DNA from: Phenylobacterium immobile (ATCC 35973)
GTDB taxonomy: Bacteria > Pseudomonadota > Alphaproteobacteria > Caulobacterales > Caulobacteraceae
NCBI RefSeq assembly: GCF_001375595.1
Contig: NZ_CVJQ01000001.1
Coordinates: 2,507,001 to 2,571,000, forward strand
Direction of reading: 5' to 3'
Length of the DNA stretch: 64,000 nucleotides
The notes under the pieces: model-generated
The model's input: the letters and a program-made list of their open reading frames with translations, nothing else
Database searches by the model: none
Told to the model about the DNA's origin: nothing
Made by a program: the position numbers and the translations under genes
Shown here: positions 28,583-37,902 of the stretch, piece after piece
Layout: each line of letters opens with the position of its first letter
Position numbering within the stretch: position 1 is the first letter of the stretch

Positions 28583-28849
28583 CTAGGTCACGATGTCGTG
28601 GTACTCGGGCTTGCGGCTGAGCCAGGTGCGGGCGTAGCCGCAGATTGGGGTGATGGTCAGGCCGTGCGTCCTGGCCTCCTCCGCAACCAACGTCATCAGG
28701 CGGCCGGCCGTGCCCTTGCCTCGGAGCGCCGGCGGCGAGAAGACGTAGTCGATGTAAAGGCGGCCGGTTTCGCGCCGGTATTCGGCGTAGGCGGTCTGAC
28801 CCTCCTCGTCGATTTCGTAGCGCGCGCCGTTATCCCGCAAATCGGTCAT
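28583..28849 (-). CDS. Short GNAT-like acetyltransferase (NATD1/YjdJ type)
   Basis: 88 residues with a GGGAGGA ribosome site. This minimal GNAT class keeps the acetyl-CoA turn (SPPALRGKGTAGRLMTLVAE) and the TITPICGYARTWLSRKPEY end, with a beta-rich N-terminus (YEIDEEGQTAYAEYRRETG). Substrate unknown. A paralogue with the same plan sits at 39985. Convergent with the SleB-type lipoprotein gene; a 9-base inverted repeat (CCTAGCCTT 28538-28546, AAGGCTAGG 28579-28587) spans the junction and might terminate transcription. Confidence 0.82.
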   Translation of the reverse strand: MTDLRDNGARYEIDEEGQTAYAEYRRETGRLYIDYVFSPPALRGKGTAGRLMTLVAEEARTHGLTITPICGYARTWLSRKPEYHDIVT

Positions 28850-28946
28850 GAAATCCTCCCGTGGTGTGTGGCGAAACTCGCTCGCAGCCTGGATCGATCC
28901 ACCCTAAGCTTCACATCAGGTCGGGGGAGCGGATGAGGTTTGCAAC

Positions 28947-29453
28947 ATGAAGAACGTCCTCGTGATCGGCCTCCTTGTGGGACTGGCGGCCGGCGCGGCC
29001 TCCGCCCAATCCTACCCGACCCGCAAGCCGGGCTTGTGGAAGCAGTCGATGAACGCCGGTGGTCAGACTGTGCAGAGCAGCCTTTGCCTGGACGCCGCCA
29101 CCGATCGGCGGATGTCAGCCTTCGGCCAGAACGCCGGGACACGGTCCTGCACGAGGATGACCGTGACGCCAGCGGCGGGCGGCTGGAGCTTCGACAGCGT
29201 CTGCCCGATCGCGGGCGGGGGCCAGATCGTAACCAAGGGGACGGCGCGCGGCGATTTCAACAGCCGCTACCAGGTCAAGGCGACGTCGGTCACGACGGGC
29301 GCCAAGGTGGCGATGATGAACGGCACGCAGCAGATGGACATCACCTCGACCTGGGCTGGCGCGTGCCCGGCAGGCATGGTTCCGGGCGACATGACCATGC
29401 CCGGCGGGATCAAGGTGAATATCCTGAAGATGACCGGATCAGCGACGCGCTGA
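28947..29453 (+). CDS. Exported DUF3617 protein
   Basis: 168 residues. A clear signal peptide (MKNVLVIGLLVGLAAGAASA) precedes the DUF3617 pattern: YPTRKPGLWKQSMNAGG, conserved cysteines at SLCLDAATD and RSCTRMTV, and the paired-strand region GDFNSRYQVKATSV. The final third holds Cys in WAGACPAG. Function of the family is unknown; it is periplasmic or surface-exposed by prediction. Single gene. Confidence 0.85.
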   Translation: MKNVLVIGLLVGLAAGAASAQSYPTRKPGLWKQSMNAGGQTVQSSLCLDAATDRRMSAFGQNAGTRSCTRMTVTPAAGGWSFDSVCPIAGGGQIVTKGTARGDFNSRYQVKATSVTTGAKVAMMNGTQQMDITSTWAGACPAGMVPGDMTMPGGIKVNILKMTGSATR

Positions 29454-29540
29454 GAAAATTCATGAGGACCTTGTCGGGGACGCACTGACGCCCAGCGTCC
29501 TTGAGTAGACCGCCACGCTTGGCGGCTAAGGAGACTTCAG

Positions 29541-30047
29541 ATGAGCGAAGACGCCCTGATCACCCCCGTCCGCGTCGAGCCGGCCCATGACCGTGAACTG
29601 GTCCTGGGCTTCCTGATCAAGGCTAGTCCCGAGGCGATCTACCGCTGCTGGACCGACCCGGCGCTCTTGGTGAAGTGGTTCGCGCCGCGGCCGCTCGAGA
29701 CGACAGTGCTGAGCCAGGACTTCCGGGTTGGCGGCGTCCAGGCGATCGTCATGAAAGACCCGTCGTCAGGCGCCGAATATCCTGCCTCCGGCGTGTTCCT
29801 GGAGATCGTGCCGAACCGCAAGATCGTCTCGACCGACGCCTTCACCGCCGACTGGCAACCGGTCGTCGGCGCGCCCTTCATGGTCGCCCAGACGACATTC
29901 GAGCCGCAGGCCGACGGCCGCACGCTCTATATCGCCCGCGCCCGGCATTGGTCGCCAGAGACCGTCGAGCAGCATAAGCAGATGGGGTTCGAACCCGGCT
30001 GGACCCAGTGCGCCCACCAGCTGGCGGAATTGGCGGCCAGCCTTTAG
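29541..30047 (+). CDS. SRPBCC/AHSA1-family protein
   Basis: 168 residues, GGAG ribosome site. The AHSA1 (START-like) fold opens with LVLGFLIKASPEAIYRCWTD and PALLVKWFAPRPLETTV, then GGVQAIVMKD, and closes with the long helix EQHKQMGFEPGWTQCAHQLAEL. Such proteins bind hydrophobic ligands or act as Hsp90 co-chaperone-like factors; many lie near ArsR regulators, but none is seen here. Ligand unknown. Confidence 0.88.
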   Translation: MSEDALITPVRVEPAHDRELVLGFLIKASPEAIYRCWTDPALLVKWFAPRPLETTVLSQDFRVGGVQAIVMKDPSSGAEYPASGVFLEIVPNRKIVSTDAFTADWQPVVGAPFMVAQTTFEPQADGRTLYIARARHWSPETVEQHKQMGFEPGWTQCAHQLAELAASL

Positions 30048-30094
30048 CGGCGGCGTCGCGGATCAGCGTGCCTGTCCGAGGCGTTGATGGCCTC

Positions 30095-30844
30095 ATGACC
30101 CACCGACAGATCGCAGTTCTTCTTGCCGCCGCCTGGGCGATCGGCTCGCCCATCGTCCAGGCCGCCGCCGGCTTTGGCCAGAGCCAGGCGGCGTTCTCCG
30201 CCGCCGGCGACGAGACCCTGAGAGCCGCCAGCTACGCGTTTTCCATCTGGGGGTTCATCTACGCCTGGCTGGCCGCCTATGCGATCTGGCAGGCTTTGCC
30301 GGCGCAGCGCGATAATCCGCGGCTGGCGCGCTTGGCGTGGCCGGCCGCAGCGGCGAACCTCGGTATCGGAGCCTGGATCTGGCTCGCCGCGGCGGACGTG
30401 CGCTGGGCCACGGTGATCGTGATCATCGCCTCGGCCAGCACGTTGGCGGCCGGCCTCGTCGCGGCCCGGGCGCGGGACGCCGCGGATCGTCGCGAACGCC
30501 TGCTGAGCTGGCAGCCCCTGGCCCTGTTGGCCGGCTGGCTGACGATCGCCGCCGCCCTCAACATTCTCATGGTGATGACGGCGGAAGGGCTGCTCTCGCC
30601 GAGCGCCGGCCGCGGCGCGGGGACCGCCGGGGTCATCGCCGTGGCGGGCTTGGCATTGGCCTTTGTCGACCGGACCCGGTTGATCGCCTTTCCGTTGGCC
30701 GTCGCGTGGGGCCTGATCGCCGTGTGGCTCGCCGAGCGGAGCGACCACGCCCTGGCGGCGTGGACGGCGCTCGCCGCGGCTGGACTGCTGGCGCTGGTGT
30801 CCGCCTGGATCAGCGTCACCAAGACCCAAGTCAGAAGGGCTTGA
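30095..30844 (+). CDS. Tryptophan-rich multi-pass membrane protein (TspO/MBR-like)
   Basis: 249 residues from ATG 30095 with about seven hydrophobic helices. The AFSIWGFIYAWLAAYAIWQA segment (about 47-67) and repeated Trp residues resemble proteins annotated 'tryptophan-rich sensory protein' that are distant from classical five-helix TspO. It is followed by the decayed DUF899 gene after two bases. Function unknown; porphyrin binding is not evident. Confidence 0.6.
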   Translation: MTHRQIAVLLAAAWAIGSPIVQAAAGFGQSQAAFSAAGDETLRAASYAFSIWGFIYAWLAAYAIWQALPAQRDNPRLARLAWPAAAANLGIGAWIWLAAADVRWATVIVIIASASTLAAGLVAARARDAADRRERLLSWQPLALLAGWLTIAAALNILMVMTAEGLLSPSAGRGAGTAGVIAVAGLALAFVDRTRLIAFPLAVAWGLIAVWLAERSDHALAAWTALAAAGLLALVSAWISVTKTQVRRA

Positions 30845-30846
30845 GC

Positions 30847-31379
30847 ATGGATCACCTGAGCTATCCCAACGAAAGCGCGGACTATCGCGCCGCGCGCAAA
30901 CGCCCTGCTCGACGCGGAAATCGCCCGGCGCAACAGACCGAGGCGGTGGCCGCCCTGCGGCGCGCCCTGCCGGCGGGCGGCCTGGTCGCGGAAGACTATG
31001 AGTTCGAGCGGATCGGCACGCCTCAGCGCGGCTGACGGCGTGGAAGGGGCCTGCGCGGCCGGGAACACCCGTCGCTGATCTCGACCGCGGGGAACAGCTA
31101 TGACGCCGACTACTTCGGCGACACGTCGAAGTTCCCGTAAGGCATGCGCGACGACCGCGACCTGAAGGACGGCGAGAACTGGGACGAGACGATCTTCAAC
31201 GTCTCCAAGCGCGACGCCGACGAATCCGCCACTTCTGGGGCTCTGACATGGCCTTAGCGCCCAGCGAGCCCGGCCAGCATCTCCGGGCCGGCGGCAGCGC
31301 CGACGCCGTCTGGGGCATCTTGGACATGACCCCGAAGGGGCGCGGCGGCGACTGGTTTCCGAAGGTCTGCCACCGCTAG
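30847..31379 (+). pseudogene. Decayed DUF899 (thioredoxin-like) gene
   Basis: The start is intact (MDHLSYPNESADYRAARK). Two small insertions near 30901-30925 compensate each other, and the frame then reads QTEAVAALRRALPAGGLVAE as in DUF899 before a stop at 31033-31035. Further family pieces appear in other frames: STAGNSYDADYFGDTSKFP (then a stop), GENWDETIFNVSKRDAD, HFWGSDMALAP, and DAVWGILDMTPKGRGGDWFP ending at TAG 31377-31379. The middle of the gene is missing. No function should remain. Confidence 0.75.
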
Positions 31380-32536
31380 GCGCGCTCGACGCAGATCGCG
31401 ATCGCCTCGCCGCCGCCGATGCAGAGGCTGGCGACGCCGCGAGAGAGGCCGCGGGCTTCGAGGGCGGCCAGAAGCGTCGCCAGGATGCGCGCGCCGGACG
31501 CGCCGATAGGGTGGCCCAGCGCGCAGGCCCCGCCATTGACGTTCAGCTTTTCGGCATCGATGCCGAGGTCCTGAGCCGCCAGCATGGCGACAACGGCGAA
31601 GGCCTCGTTGATTTCCCAGAGGTCGACGTCAGCGGTTGTCCAGCCCGCCCGGGCCAGGGCCTTGCGGATGGCGGGCGCCGGCGCGGTGGCGAACAGGCCC
31701 GGTTCCTGGGCATGAGCGGCGTGGGCGACGATGCGCGCGGCGATCGGCGCGCCGGACGCACGGGCCCGGGATTCGCGCATGAGAACCAGGGCCGCGGCGC
31801 CGTCGGATATCGATGAAGCGTTGGCGGCGGTGATCGCGCCGCCCTCGGCGAAGGCGGGTTTCAGCGTCGGAATGCGGGCCGGGTCGGCCTTCAGCGGCTG
31901 TTCGTCGGCGGCGACGTCGCCGACGGTGGTGATCTCGGCGGCGAACGCGCCCGACTGCACGGCGGCCTTGGCGCGGGCCAGGCTTTCGATGGCGTAGGCG
32001 TCCATCGCCTCCCGGGTCACTTGGTGACTGCGTGCGACCTCCTCGGCGAAGGCCCCCATGGACTTACCGGGCGCGTAGGCGTCTTCGAGGCCGTCGAGGA
32101 CCATGTGGTCGAATATCTGGTCGTGGCCGAAACGGGCGCCGCCGCGGTGCTTCTTCAGGAGGTAGGGCGCGTTCGACATGCTCTCCATGCCGCCGGCGGC
32201 GATCACCTCGGCGGAGCCTGCGACCAGCGCGTCGTGGGCGAGGATCACCGCCTGTAGGCCTGAGCCGCACATCTTATTGACGGTCGTGGCTTCGACACCG
32301 AGCGGGAGCCCGGCGGCCAGCGCGGCCTGACGGGCGGGCGCCTGGCCGAGCCCGGCCGACAGGACGCAGCCCATGATCGCCTGCTGGAGCGAGGCTGGGT
32401 CGATGCGAGAGCGCTCTACGGCGGCCTGCACCGCAGCGGCGCCCAGTTCGGTGGCGCTGCGCCTGGATAGAGCGCCCATGAACCCGCCCATGGGGGTGCG
32501 GGCGTAGCCGGCTATGACGACGGGGTCAGCGGACAT
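31376..32536 (-). CDS. Acetyl-CoA C-acyltransferase (thiolase)
   Basis: 386 residues from ATG 32536. The first catalytic Cys is in [18 protein letters not shown], the His in [16 protein letters not shown], and the second Cys in [13 protein letters not shown]. It interconverts acetoacetyl-CoA (or longer 3-ketoacyl-CoA) and acetyl-CoA. Short-chain type is likely by length and the [10 protein letters not shown] signature, but chain-length preference cannot be set by eye. Overlaps the mnmA 3' end by 11 bases on the same strand, so it is probably co-transcribed downstream of mnmA. Confidence 0.94.
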   Translation of the reverse strand: MSADPVVIAGYARTPMGGFMGALSRRSATELGAAAVQAAVERSRIDPASLQQAIMGCVLSAGLGQAPARQAALAAGLPLGVEATTVNKMCGSGLQAVILAHDALVAGSAEVIAAGGMESMSNAPYLLKKHRGGARFGHDQIFDHMVLDGLEDAYAPGKSMGAFAEEVARSHQVTREAMDAYAIESLARAKAAVQSGAFAAEITTVGDVAADEQPLKADPARIPTLKPAFAEGGAITAANASSISDGAAALVLMRESRARASGAPIAARIVAHAAHAQEPGLFATAPAPAIRKALARAGWTTADVDLWEINEAFAVVAMLAAQDLGIDAEKLNVNGGACALGHPIGASGARILATLLAALEARGLSRGVASLCIGGGEAIAICVERA

Positions 32537-33707
32537 CCTGGCGCACCGCGGAGGCGATGAAGCCGCCGCCGAGGACGCGCGTAGGCTCGGCGGGGTCGTA
32601 GAGCACGCAGGCCTGGCCGGGGGCGACGCCCTCCTCCGAGCCATCGAACGTGACGCTGGGATCGCCGTCGATCCAGGCCAGGCGGCCAGGCACAGGCTCG
32701 CGCGTCGAGCGGACGCGGGCGAGAACGGGCAGGCCCGCGTCGCAGGCGGCGTCGATGGTCGCAGCGTCGCCTAGCCAGTTGGTCTCCTTGAGAGTGAGCG
32801 CGGTCGTCAGCAGGGCCTCGCGCGGACCGACGATCACCTGGCGGGTGCGCGCGTCGATGCGGGTGACGAACAGCGGGTCGCCCACCGCGACGTTCAGGCC
32901 GCGGCGCTGGCCGATGGTGTAACGGGTGACTCCCTCGTGGGCGCCCAGCACGCGGCCGTCCATGTGGACGATCTCGCCCGGGACCGCGCCCTCGGGGCGC
33001 AGCTTGTCGATCACGTCGGTGTAACGGCCTTGCGGCACGAAACAGATGTCCTGGCTGTCCGGCTTGTCAGCGACCCCTAGCGAGAGCTCGGCGGCCGCCT
33101 GACGCACCAGCGGCTTGGGCAGGTCGCCCAGGGGGAACCGCAGGTCGGCGAGCTGCTGCGCCGTCGTGGCGAAGAGGAACCAGCTCTGGTCACGGTTGGC
33201 GTCAGTCGCGCGGTGCAGCTCAGGCCCGTTCGGGCCAAGGCGGCGACGGACATAGTGGCCGGTGGCCATGGCGGCGGCCGACAGGTCGCGCGAGACGTCC
33301 AGCAGGTCGCGGAACTTCACGGTCTGATTGCAGCGGATGCAGGGAATCGGCGTCTCGCCGCGCAGATAGGCGTCGGCGAACTCCTCGATCACCGCCTCGC
33401 GGAAACGGCTTTCGTAGTCGAGGACATAGTGCGGGATGCCGATGGCCTCGGCCGCCGTGCGCGCGTCGTGGATATCCTGGCCGGCGCAGCAGGCGCCCTT
33501 CTTCTGAAGGGCCGCGCCATGGTCGTAGAGCTGGAGCGTCACGCCCACGACGTCATATCCGGCGCGGGCCAGGAGGGCGGCGGTGACGGTGGAATCCACG
33601 CCGCCCGACATGGCGGCCACGACGCGCGCGCCAGCGGGCAGGCGCACCGCGTCCCGCACAGCGTCCAGCAGGCCTGAAGGCGCATCCAGGGTGAGAGCGT
33701 CGCTCAT
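32526..33707 (-). CDS. mnmA: tRNA-specific 2-thiouridylase
   Basis: 393 residues. It thiolates U34 of tRNA-Lys, -Glu and -Gln. The ATP-pyrophosphatase P-loop is [16 protein letters not shown]; the catalytic cysteines lie in [11 protein letters not shown] and [11 protein letters not shown]. The central and C-terminal barrels carry [14 protein letters not shown] and [20 protein letters not shown]. An N-terminal extension of about 20 residues is usual in alphaproteobacteria. Divergent from sciP. Confidence 0.97.
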   Translation of the reverse strand: MSDALTLDAPSGLLDAVRDAVRLPAGARVVAAMSGGVDSTVTAALLARAGYDVVGVTLQLYDHGAALQKKGACCAGQDIHDARTAAEAIGIPHYVLDYESRFREAVIEEFADAYLRGETPIPCIRCNQTVKFRDLLDVSRDLSAAAMATGHYVRRRLGPNGPELHRATDANRDQSWFLFATTAQQLADLRFPLGDLPKPLVRQAAAELSLGVADKPDSQDICFVPQGRYTDVIDKLRPEGAVPGEIVHMDGRVLGAHEGVTRYTIGQRRGLNVAVGDPLFVTRIDARTRQVIVGPREALLTTALTLKETNWLGDAATIDAACDAGLPVLARVRSTREPVPGRLAWIDGDPSVTFDGSEEGVAPGQACVLYDPAEPTRVLGGGFIASAVRQDVR

Positions 33708-33831
33708 GGCCGCAATGTAGCGGGTGGGGCGGCGATTTGCGAGGTCGCCAAGTTAAGGCCTGCGATTCAGCGCTCGTTAGGAACAACGGCCTAGGTTGGG
33801 TTCCATCGGGACTGGGGAACTCTTCAAGACT

Positions 33832-34125
33832 ATGTTTCATCAACCGTTGAAGCGGACCAACAGCCGCGGCGAGCCCTATGTGATCGGCCCGACCGGCGTT
33901 CCGCTGACTTTGAACGACCTGCCCGCGCCTACCACCGGCCGCTGGGTGATCCGCCGCAAGGCCGAGGTGGTGGCCGCGGTGCGCGGCGGCCTGATCGACA
34001 TAGACGACGCCCTGGCCCGCTATGGCCTGACGGTCGAAGAGTTCGAAGCCTGGCAAGACTCCATCGAACGCCATGGCATGGCTGGCCTCAGGACCACGCG
34101 GATCCAGCAGTATCGCGGCGCTTAA
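33832..34125 (+). CDS. sciP: DUF1153 protein, SciP (CtrA inhibitory protein)
   Basis: 97 residues from ATG 33832 (the upstream start would be TTG). The DUF1153 signature is clear: NSRGEPYVIGPTGVPLTLND, then TTGRWVIRRKAEVVAAVRGG, a helix-turn-helix region (DDALARYGLTVEEFEAWQDS), and GLRTTRIQQY. In Caulobacter, SciP binds CtrA and damps CtrA-dependent transcription in G1 cells. Presence here supports a CtrA cell-cycle circuit. Divergent from mnmA; no full TTAA-N7-TTAA CtrA site was found in front, only isolated half-sites. Confidence 0.85.
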   Translation: MFHQPLKRTNSRGEPYVIGPTGVPLTLNDLPAPTTGRWVIRRKAEVVAAVRGGLIDIDDALARYGLTVEEFEAWQDSIERHGMAGLRTTRIQQYRGA

Positions 34126-34141
34126 GAGCGGCGAGACACCT

Positions 34142-34166
34142 TCCTTCTCCCCTTGCGGGAGAAGGA
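34142..34166. repeat. Palindromic intergenic repeat
   Basis: TCCTTCTCCC-ccttgc-like loop-GGGAGAAGGA: 10-base perfect arms around a 5-base loop, between convergent sciP and the RusA-type gene. The CCTTCTCCCC-TTGCGGGAGAAGG form is a very common dispersed intergenic palindrome in proteobacteria; it may also act as a bidirectional terminator. Confidence 0.65.
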
Positions 34167-34182
34167 CGAGCTTGCACCTTGC

Positions 34183-34560
34183 TTACGGGTGCCCGGCCTC
34201 AACGTCCGGCCGCTTGACCACCGTGACGGTGATGCGTTCGCGCTCGCCGGGCAGGCGTTCGACCAGGAGGCGGGCGACTTGGGCGTCGTCGTGGAAGGCG
34301 TAGCCCTTGATGGAATCGAGGATCGCCTTGGCCAGGTTGTCGAGGTCGAGCCAGGGCGGATCGCCCAGGTATTCCATCTGGATCGTGACCTCGAACTCGC
34401 CCCATGCGGGCCGGCCGCCGCGCCAAGCCTTGCGGAAGAACTCATAGATCAGCGGCTTGTAGTACTTGGCCTGGGTGGTCAGGCCATCCACGACCACGAC
34501 CATCTCGGCGCCTTGCTGTCGCGCCCGAACCTTACCGTGATGGGTCCATTCCCCGTCCAT
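34183..34560 (-). CDS. RusA-family Holliday-junction resolvase
   Basis: 125 residues. The acidic active-site cluster is visible as PPWLDLDNLAKAILDSIKG followed by FHDDAQVARLLVER, which matches the Asp triad of RusA. It resolves Holliday junctions in the cytoplasm. RusA genes are often prophage-borne, but no phage genes surround this one and its composition matches the neighbours, so it looks resident. Convergent with sciP across a repeat; divergent from fumC. Confidence 0.85.
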   Translation of the reverse strand: MDGEWTHHGKVRARQQGAEMVVVVDGLTTQAKYYKPLIYEFFRKAWRGGRPAWGEFEVTIQMEYLGDPPWLDLDNLAKAILDSIKGYAFHDDAQVARLLVERLPGERERITVTVVKRPDVEAGHP

Positions 34561-34633
34561 GCGACCCTCTTAGCCTTGCAGTCTTGAACCGTCTCGGTAA
34601 ACGGGCTGGGCAACATCTTGGAGAGCTAAAGCG

Positions 34634-36025
34634 ATGGCTGGCGTGCGCACCGAATCCGACACCTTCGGCCCGATCGAGGTCGCCTCGGACGTCTACTGGG
34701 GCGCGCAGTCGCAACGCTCCATCGGCAACTTCAAGATCGGCTGGGAGAAGCAGCCGCGCCCGGTGATCCGCGCGCTGGGCATCGTCAAGCGCGCCGCGGC
34801 TGAGGCCAATATGGCGCTGGGCAAACTGGATCCGGCGATTGGGAACGCGATCGTCGCCGCCGCCCAGGAGGTCATCGACGGCAAGCTGGACGACCACTTC
34901 CCGCTGGTCGTCTGGCAGACGGGGTCCGGCACCCAGTCGAACATGAACGCCAATGAGGTGATCTCGAACCGCGCCATCGAGATGCTGGGCGGCGAGATGG
35001 GCTCGAAGAAGCCGGTCCACCCCAACGACCACGTCAACATGAGCCAGTCGTCGAACGACACCTATCCGACGGCCATGCACATCGCCTGCGCCGAACAGGT
35101 GGCGAAGGAAGTGATGCCGGCGCTGGAGCACCTGCACGCCGCCCTGAACGGCAAGGCCAAGGCCTTCGACCACATCATCAAGATCGGCCGCACCCACACC
35201 CAGGACGCCACGCCGCTGACGCTCGGCCAGGAGTTTTCGGGCTATTCGATGCAGATCGGCAACGGCGTGCGTCGGTTGAAGGAGACCCTTTATGGTCTCT
35301 ATGAGCTGGCCCAGGGCGGCACCGCCGTCGGCACCGGCCTGAACGCGCCGGTGGGCTTCGCCGAGCTGGTGGCCGAGAAGATCGCCGGCATCACCCACCT
35401 GCCCTTCATCACCGCGCCGAACAAATTCGAGGCGCTCGCCGCCCACGACGCCATGGTCTTCAGCCACGGCGCGCTCAACACCGTGGCCGCTTCGCTGTTC
35501 AAGATCGCCAACGACCTGCGCTTCCTAGGATCGGGCCCGCGCTCGGGCCTGGGTGAGCTGTCGCTGCCGGAGAACGAGCCTGGCTCGTCGATCATGCCGG
35601 GCAAGGTGAACCCGACCCAGTGCGAGGCCCTGACCATGGTCTGCGCCCAGGTGTTCGGCAACCAGGCGACCATGACCTTCGCCGGCGCCAGCGGCCACTT
35701 CGAGCTGAACGTCTTCAACCCGGTGATGGCCTACAACTTCCTGCAGTCGTGCCGCCTGATCGCCGACGCATCGATCTCCTTCACCGACAACTGCGTCGTG
35801 GGAATCGAGGCCCGCGAGGACAACATCAAGGCCGCCCTGGAGCGCTCACTGATGCTGGTGACGGCGCTGAACGGCAAGCTCGGCTACGACAACTGCGCCA
35901 AGATCGCCAAGGCCGCGCACAAGAACGGCACGACGCTGCGCGAAGAGGCCGTCGGCGGCGGTTATCTGACGAACGAGGAGTTCGACGAATACGTCCGCCC
36001 GGAGAAGATGATCTCGCCGGGCTGA
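34634..36025 (+). CDS. fumC: Fumarate hydratase, class II
   Basis: 463 residues, GGAGAG ribosome site. It hydrates fumarate to L-malate in the TCA cycle and needs no iron-sulfur cluster. Signatures are [17 protein letters not shown], the catalytic-His region [37 protein letters not shown], and the mobile loop [16 protein letters not shown] with the catalytic Ser. Full length and normal. A GC hairpin with a T-run terminates it at 36049. Confidence 0.98.
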   Translation: MAGVRTESDTFGPIEVASDVYWGAQSQRSIGNFKIGWEKQPRPVIRALGIVKRAAAEANMALGKLDPAIGNAIVAAAQEVIDGKLDDHFPLVVWQTGSGTQSNMNANEVISNRAIEMLGGEMGSKKPVHPNDHVNMSQSSNDTYPTAMHIACAEQVAKEVMPALEHLHAALNGKAKAFDHIIKIGRTHTQDATPLTLGQEFSGYSMQIGNGVRRLKETLYGLYELAQGGTAVGTGLNAPVGFAELVAEKIAGITHLPFITAPNKFEALAAHDAMVFSHGALNTVAASLFKIANDLRFLGSGPRSGLGELSLPENEPGSSIMPGKVNPTQCEALTMVCAQVFGNQATMTFAGASGHFELNVFNPVMAYNFLQSCRLIADASISFTDNCVVGIEAREDNIKAALERSLMLVTALNGKLGYDNCAKIAKAAHKNGTTLREEAVGGGYLTNEEFDEYVRPEKMISPG

Positions 36026-36048
36026 GGCGTCGAGGCCGCCGAGTGATG

Positions 36049-36079
36049 AGCGCCGCCTCTCCGGGCGGCGCTTTTCGTT
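36049..36079 (+). terminator. Rho-independent terminator of fumC
   Basis: Arms AGCGCCGCC (36049-36057) and GGCGGCGCT (36064-36072), 6-base loop, followed by TTTCGTTT. Placed 24 bases after the fumC stop and just before the end of the convergent gene. Confidence 0.8.
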
Positions 36080-36085
36080 TGCGCC

Positions 36086-37018
36086 CTACTCGGCCGCGTA
36101 GACCAGGGGATGGTGGTGGGCCCAGAGGTGGGCGCGGTAGGTTTCGAAGCACTGTTCGCCGCAGATCAGGCGCATCAGCGCGCCCTCGGCGATGAGGGGC
36201 GCGCAGGTCGGATCAGCTTGGACCAGGGGCGTGAGCGCCTCGGCGTTCCAGGCGCGGCTGTGCTCGACGTCGAGCTGGGCGTGCAGCTGGAAATACTTCC
36301 GGTGCGCGGGCGCGACGCCCAGGCGAGCCAGGCCTTCGGCGACGAGGGCGACGCGGGTCGGGGCGGTGAGTTCGACCACGCCTAATGCGCCGATCGACTG
36401 GTAGGCGTAGCGGCGGGTGGCGGCGAACGCCGTCAACAGATTGGCGAGGCAAAGCGACTGCCAGGCGGTGCCTTCGATGGACGGTTTCAGACCCAGGCCC
36501 TCGACGGTGCGGTCAAGCATAGGGCCGTGCATGCCGCCTTCGGCGCCGCGGCCCATCTCGTCCCAGTAGTTCCGCGCGAGTTCGAGTTTCGGGCGGGCCG
36601 GCAGCTTCACCTGGGTCATGGCGACGAGGTCGTCGAAGCCCGCCTCGCCGGCGGCTTCCTGAGTCAGGAACCACTTCATCTGCTCGAGGTCCGCGGAGGA
36701 GGCCAGCCAGTCGAACAGCGGGTCCCATTGGCCGGGGCCGGCGTCCTTCAGGGCCTCGAACCAGGCGATGAAGCCGGCGACGTCGGTCGGGACGTGGGCG
36801 ATCTGATGGGCGATCCGGCCGCGGAAGGCTTCGACGAAGTCGCCTTCCAGACGGGCCATGCGGAAATTGTCGTAGAGCTCGGCGCGCCATGTGTCGTGCG
36901 GCGCGGAGACGGCCAGGCGCCGCCGATTCCAGCGCGCGAGACCGATGTGCAGGGATTCGGCGTCAGGGAATTCGGGCGTAAACTCACCGACACGCGCGAG
37001 ATTTTGACCAGCTAGCAT
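36086..37018 (-). CDS. Iron-containing redox enzyme family protein (haem-oxygenase-like diiron fold)
   Basis: 310 residues with a GGAGGGA ribosome site. Helical haem-oxygenase/TenA-like fold, with carboxylate/His ligands suggested at AELYDNFRMARLEGDFVEAF, FLTQEAAGEAGFDD and the C-terminal HAQLDVEHSRAWNAEAL (HxxxDxxH pattern). Members of this family include diiron oxidases that act on amino- or fatty-acid substrates; the substrate here is unknown. Single gene, convergent with fumC. Confidence 0.75.
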   Translation of the reverse strand: MLAGQNLARVGEFTPEFPDAESLHIGLARWNRRRLAVSAPHDTWRAELYDNFRMARLEGDFVEAFRGRIAHQIAHVPTDVAGFIAWFEALKDAGPGQWDPLFDWLASSADLEQMKWFLTQEAAGEAGFDDLVAMTQVKLPARPKLELARNYWDEMGRGAEGGMHGPMLDRTVEGLGLKPSIEGTAWQSLCLANLLTAFAATRRYAYQSIGALGVVELTAPTRVALVAEGLARLGVAPAHRKYFQLHAQLDVEHSRAWNAEALTPLVQADPTCAPLIAEGALMRLICGEQCFETYRAHLWAHHHPLVYAAE

Positions 37019-37090
37019 TGAGAAGTCCCTCCGGACCGCAAGAAGCGCGTCCGTAAGGGCTTGGTTCCTATGGCTAACCTTGTTTAGCGC

Positions 37091-37900
37091 TCACCCTTCC
37101 AGCGCCCATAGGAGCCGATAGTAGGCGATCCGATCCGGGTCCGGATCAACGCCATAGGCGGCGTAGAAGGCAGCGTCCCAGCCGGGGCCGAAGTTCCAGT
37201 CCAGACTCCAGGCGCAGATCGCTACGTCGGCCCAGCGATCGGCGAGGCCAAGGGCGCCGAAGTCGACGTGGCCGACCCACCCGCCGGTAGCGCCGATCAG
37301 GGTGTTGGGCGCGCAGGCGTCGCCGTGGCAAACGACAAGGCGATCGATCGGTGGGATGTCCTCGATGATCGCCAGCGCCTCATCGAGACTGAGGTGACGC
37401 AATTCGGGTCGCCAGTCGGCGGGGATGATCAAGCCAGCCGCCGCGCGATGGCGTACGGCCTCGCGGCGAGCCTCGGCCATCCAGCTGTACGGGCAGTCCG
37501 CGACAGGCAGAGCGTCGTGCAGGGCGCGCAGGCCACGCCCCACCGCAGCGATGACCGGAGCGAGATCCTGACGCCAGCGTTCGTCCACGGCGTTGAGGCC
37601 TGCCATCGCCGCGGTCTCCAGCCACTCGCCGGTCTCGTCGTGACCAAACGCGAGGACGCGAGGCGAAGGCGCATGGGGATTGGCCCAGGCGAGCTTGGCG
37701 GCCTCGGTCGCCAGGGACCCGCCGCTGTTCGCCGGGACGAACTTCACAAAGCTGGAGGGCTCGCCGAGGACTTCGAAGGTGAGGCCGCCCTGCCCGTTCA
37801 GCCAGACGGGGCGCAGCGCACGGTCGCCCGCGAGCCGGCGCACAGCGGCCGGGACGGCGACGTCGGCAGGCGGCGCGCCGGCAAGGGGCGGCGCGCTCAT
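37091..37900 (-). CDS. APH(3')-family aminoglycoside-type phosphotransferase
   Basis: 269 residues. The catalytic loop VCHGDACAPNTLIG holds the HGD Asp and Asn, and the metal-binding HVDFGALGLADRWADVAI follows; the C-terminal DPDRIAYYRLLWALE is typical of APH(3'). The N-lobe nucleotide site is GQGGLTFEVLG. Family members phosphorylate kanamycin-type drugs, but chromosomal homologues in environmental bacteria may serve other substrates; nothing here shows mobility. Lies 2 bases downstream of... and in the same orientation as the polyprenyl synthase gene, starting 3 bases after that gene's stop, so likely co-transcribed. Confidence 0.78.
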   Translation of the reverse strand: MSAPPLAGAPPADVAVPAAVRRLAGDRALRPVWLNGQGGLTFEVLGEPSSFVKFVPANSGGSLATEAAKLAWANPHAPSPRVLAFGHDETGEWLETAAMAGLNAVDERWRQDLAPVIAAVGRGLRALHDALPVADCPYSWMAEARREAVRHRAAAGLIIPADWRPELRHLSLDEALAIIEDIPPIDRLVVCHGDACAPNTLIGATGGWVGHVDFGALGLADRWADVAICAWSLDWNFGPGWDAAFYAAYGVDPDPDRIAYYRLLWALEG

Positions 37901-37902
37901 GA

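Noticed and set aside
33708-33831. CtrA binding site upstream of sciP
   Set aside because: Only single TTAA half-sites were found; no second half at N7 spacing.
34183-34560. RusA-type gene as evidence of a prophage
   Set aside because: No phage structural, integrase or lysis genes nearby, and composition matches its neighbours.
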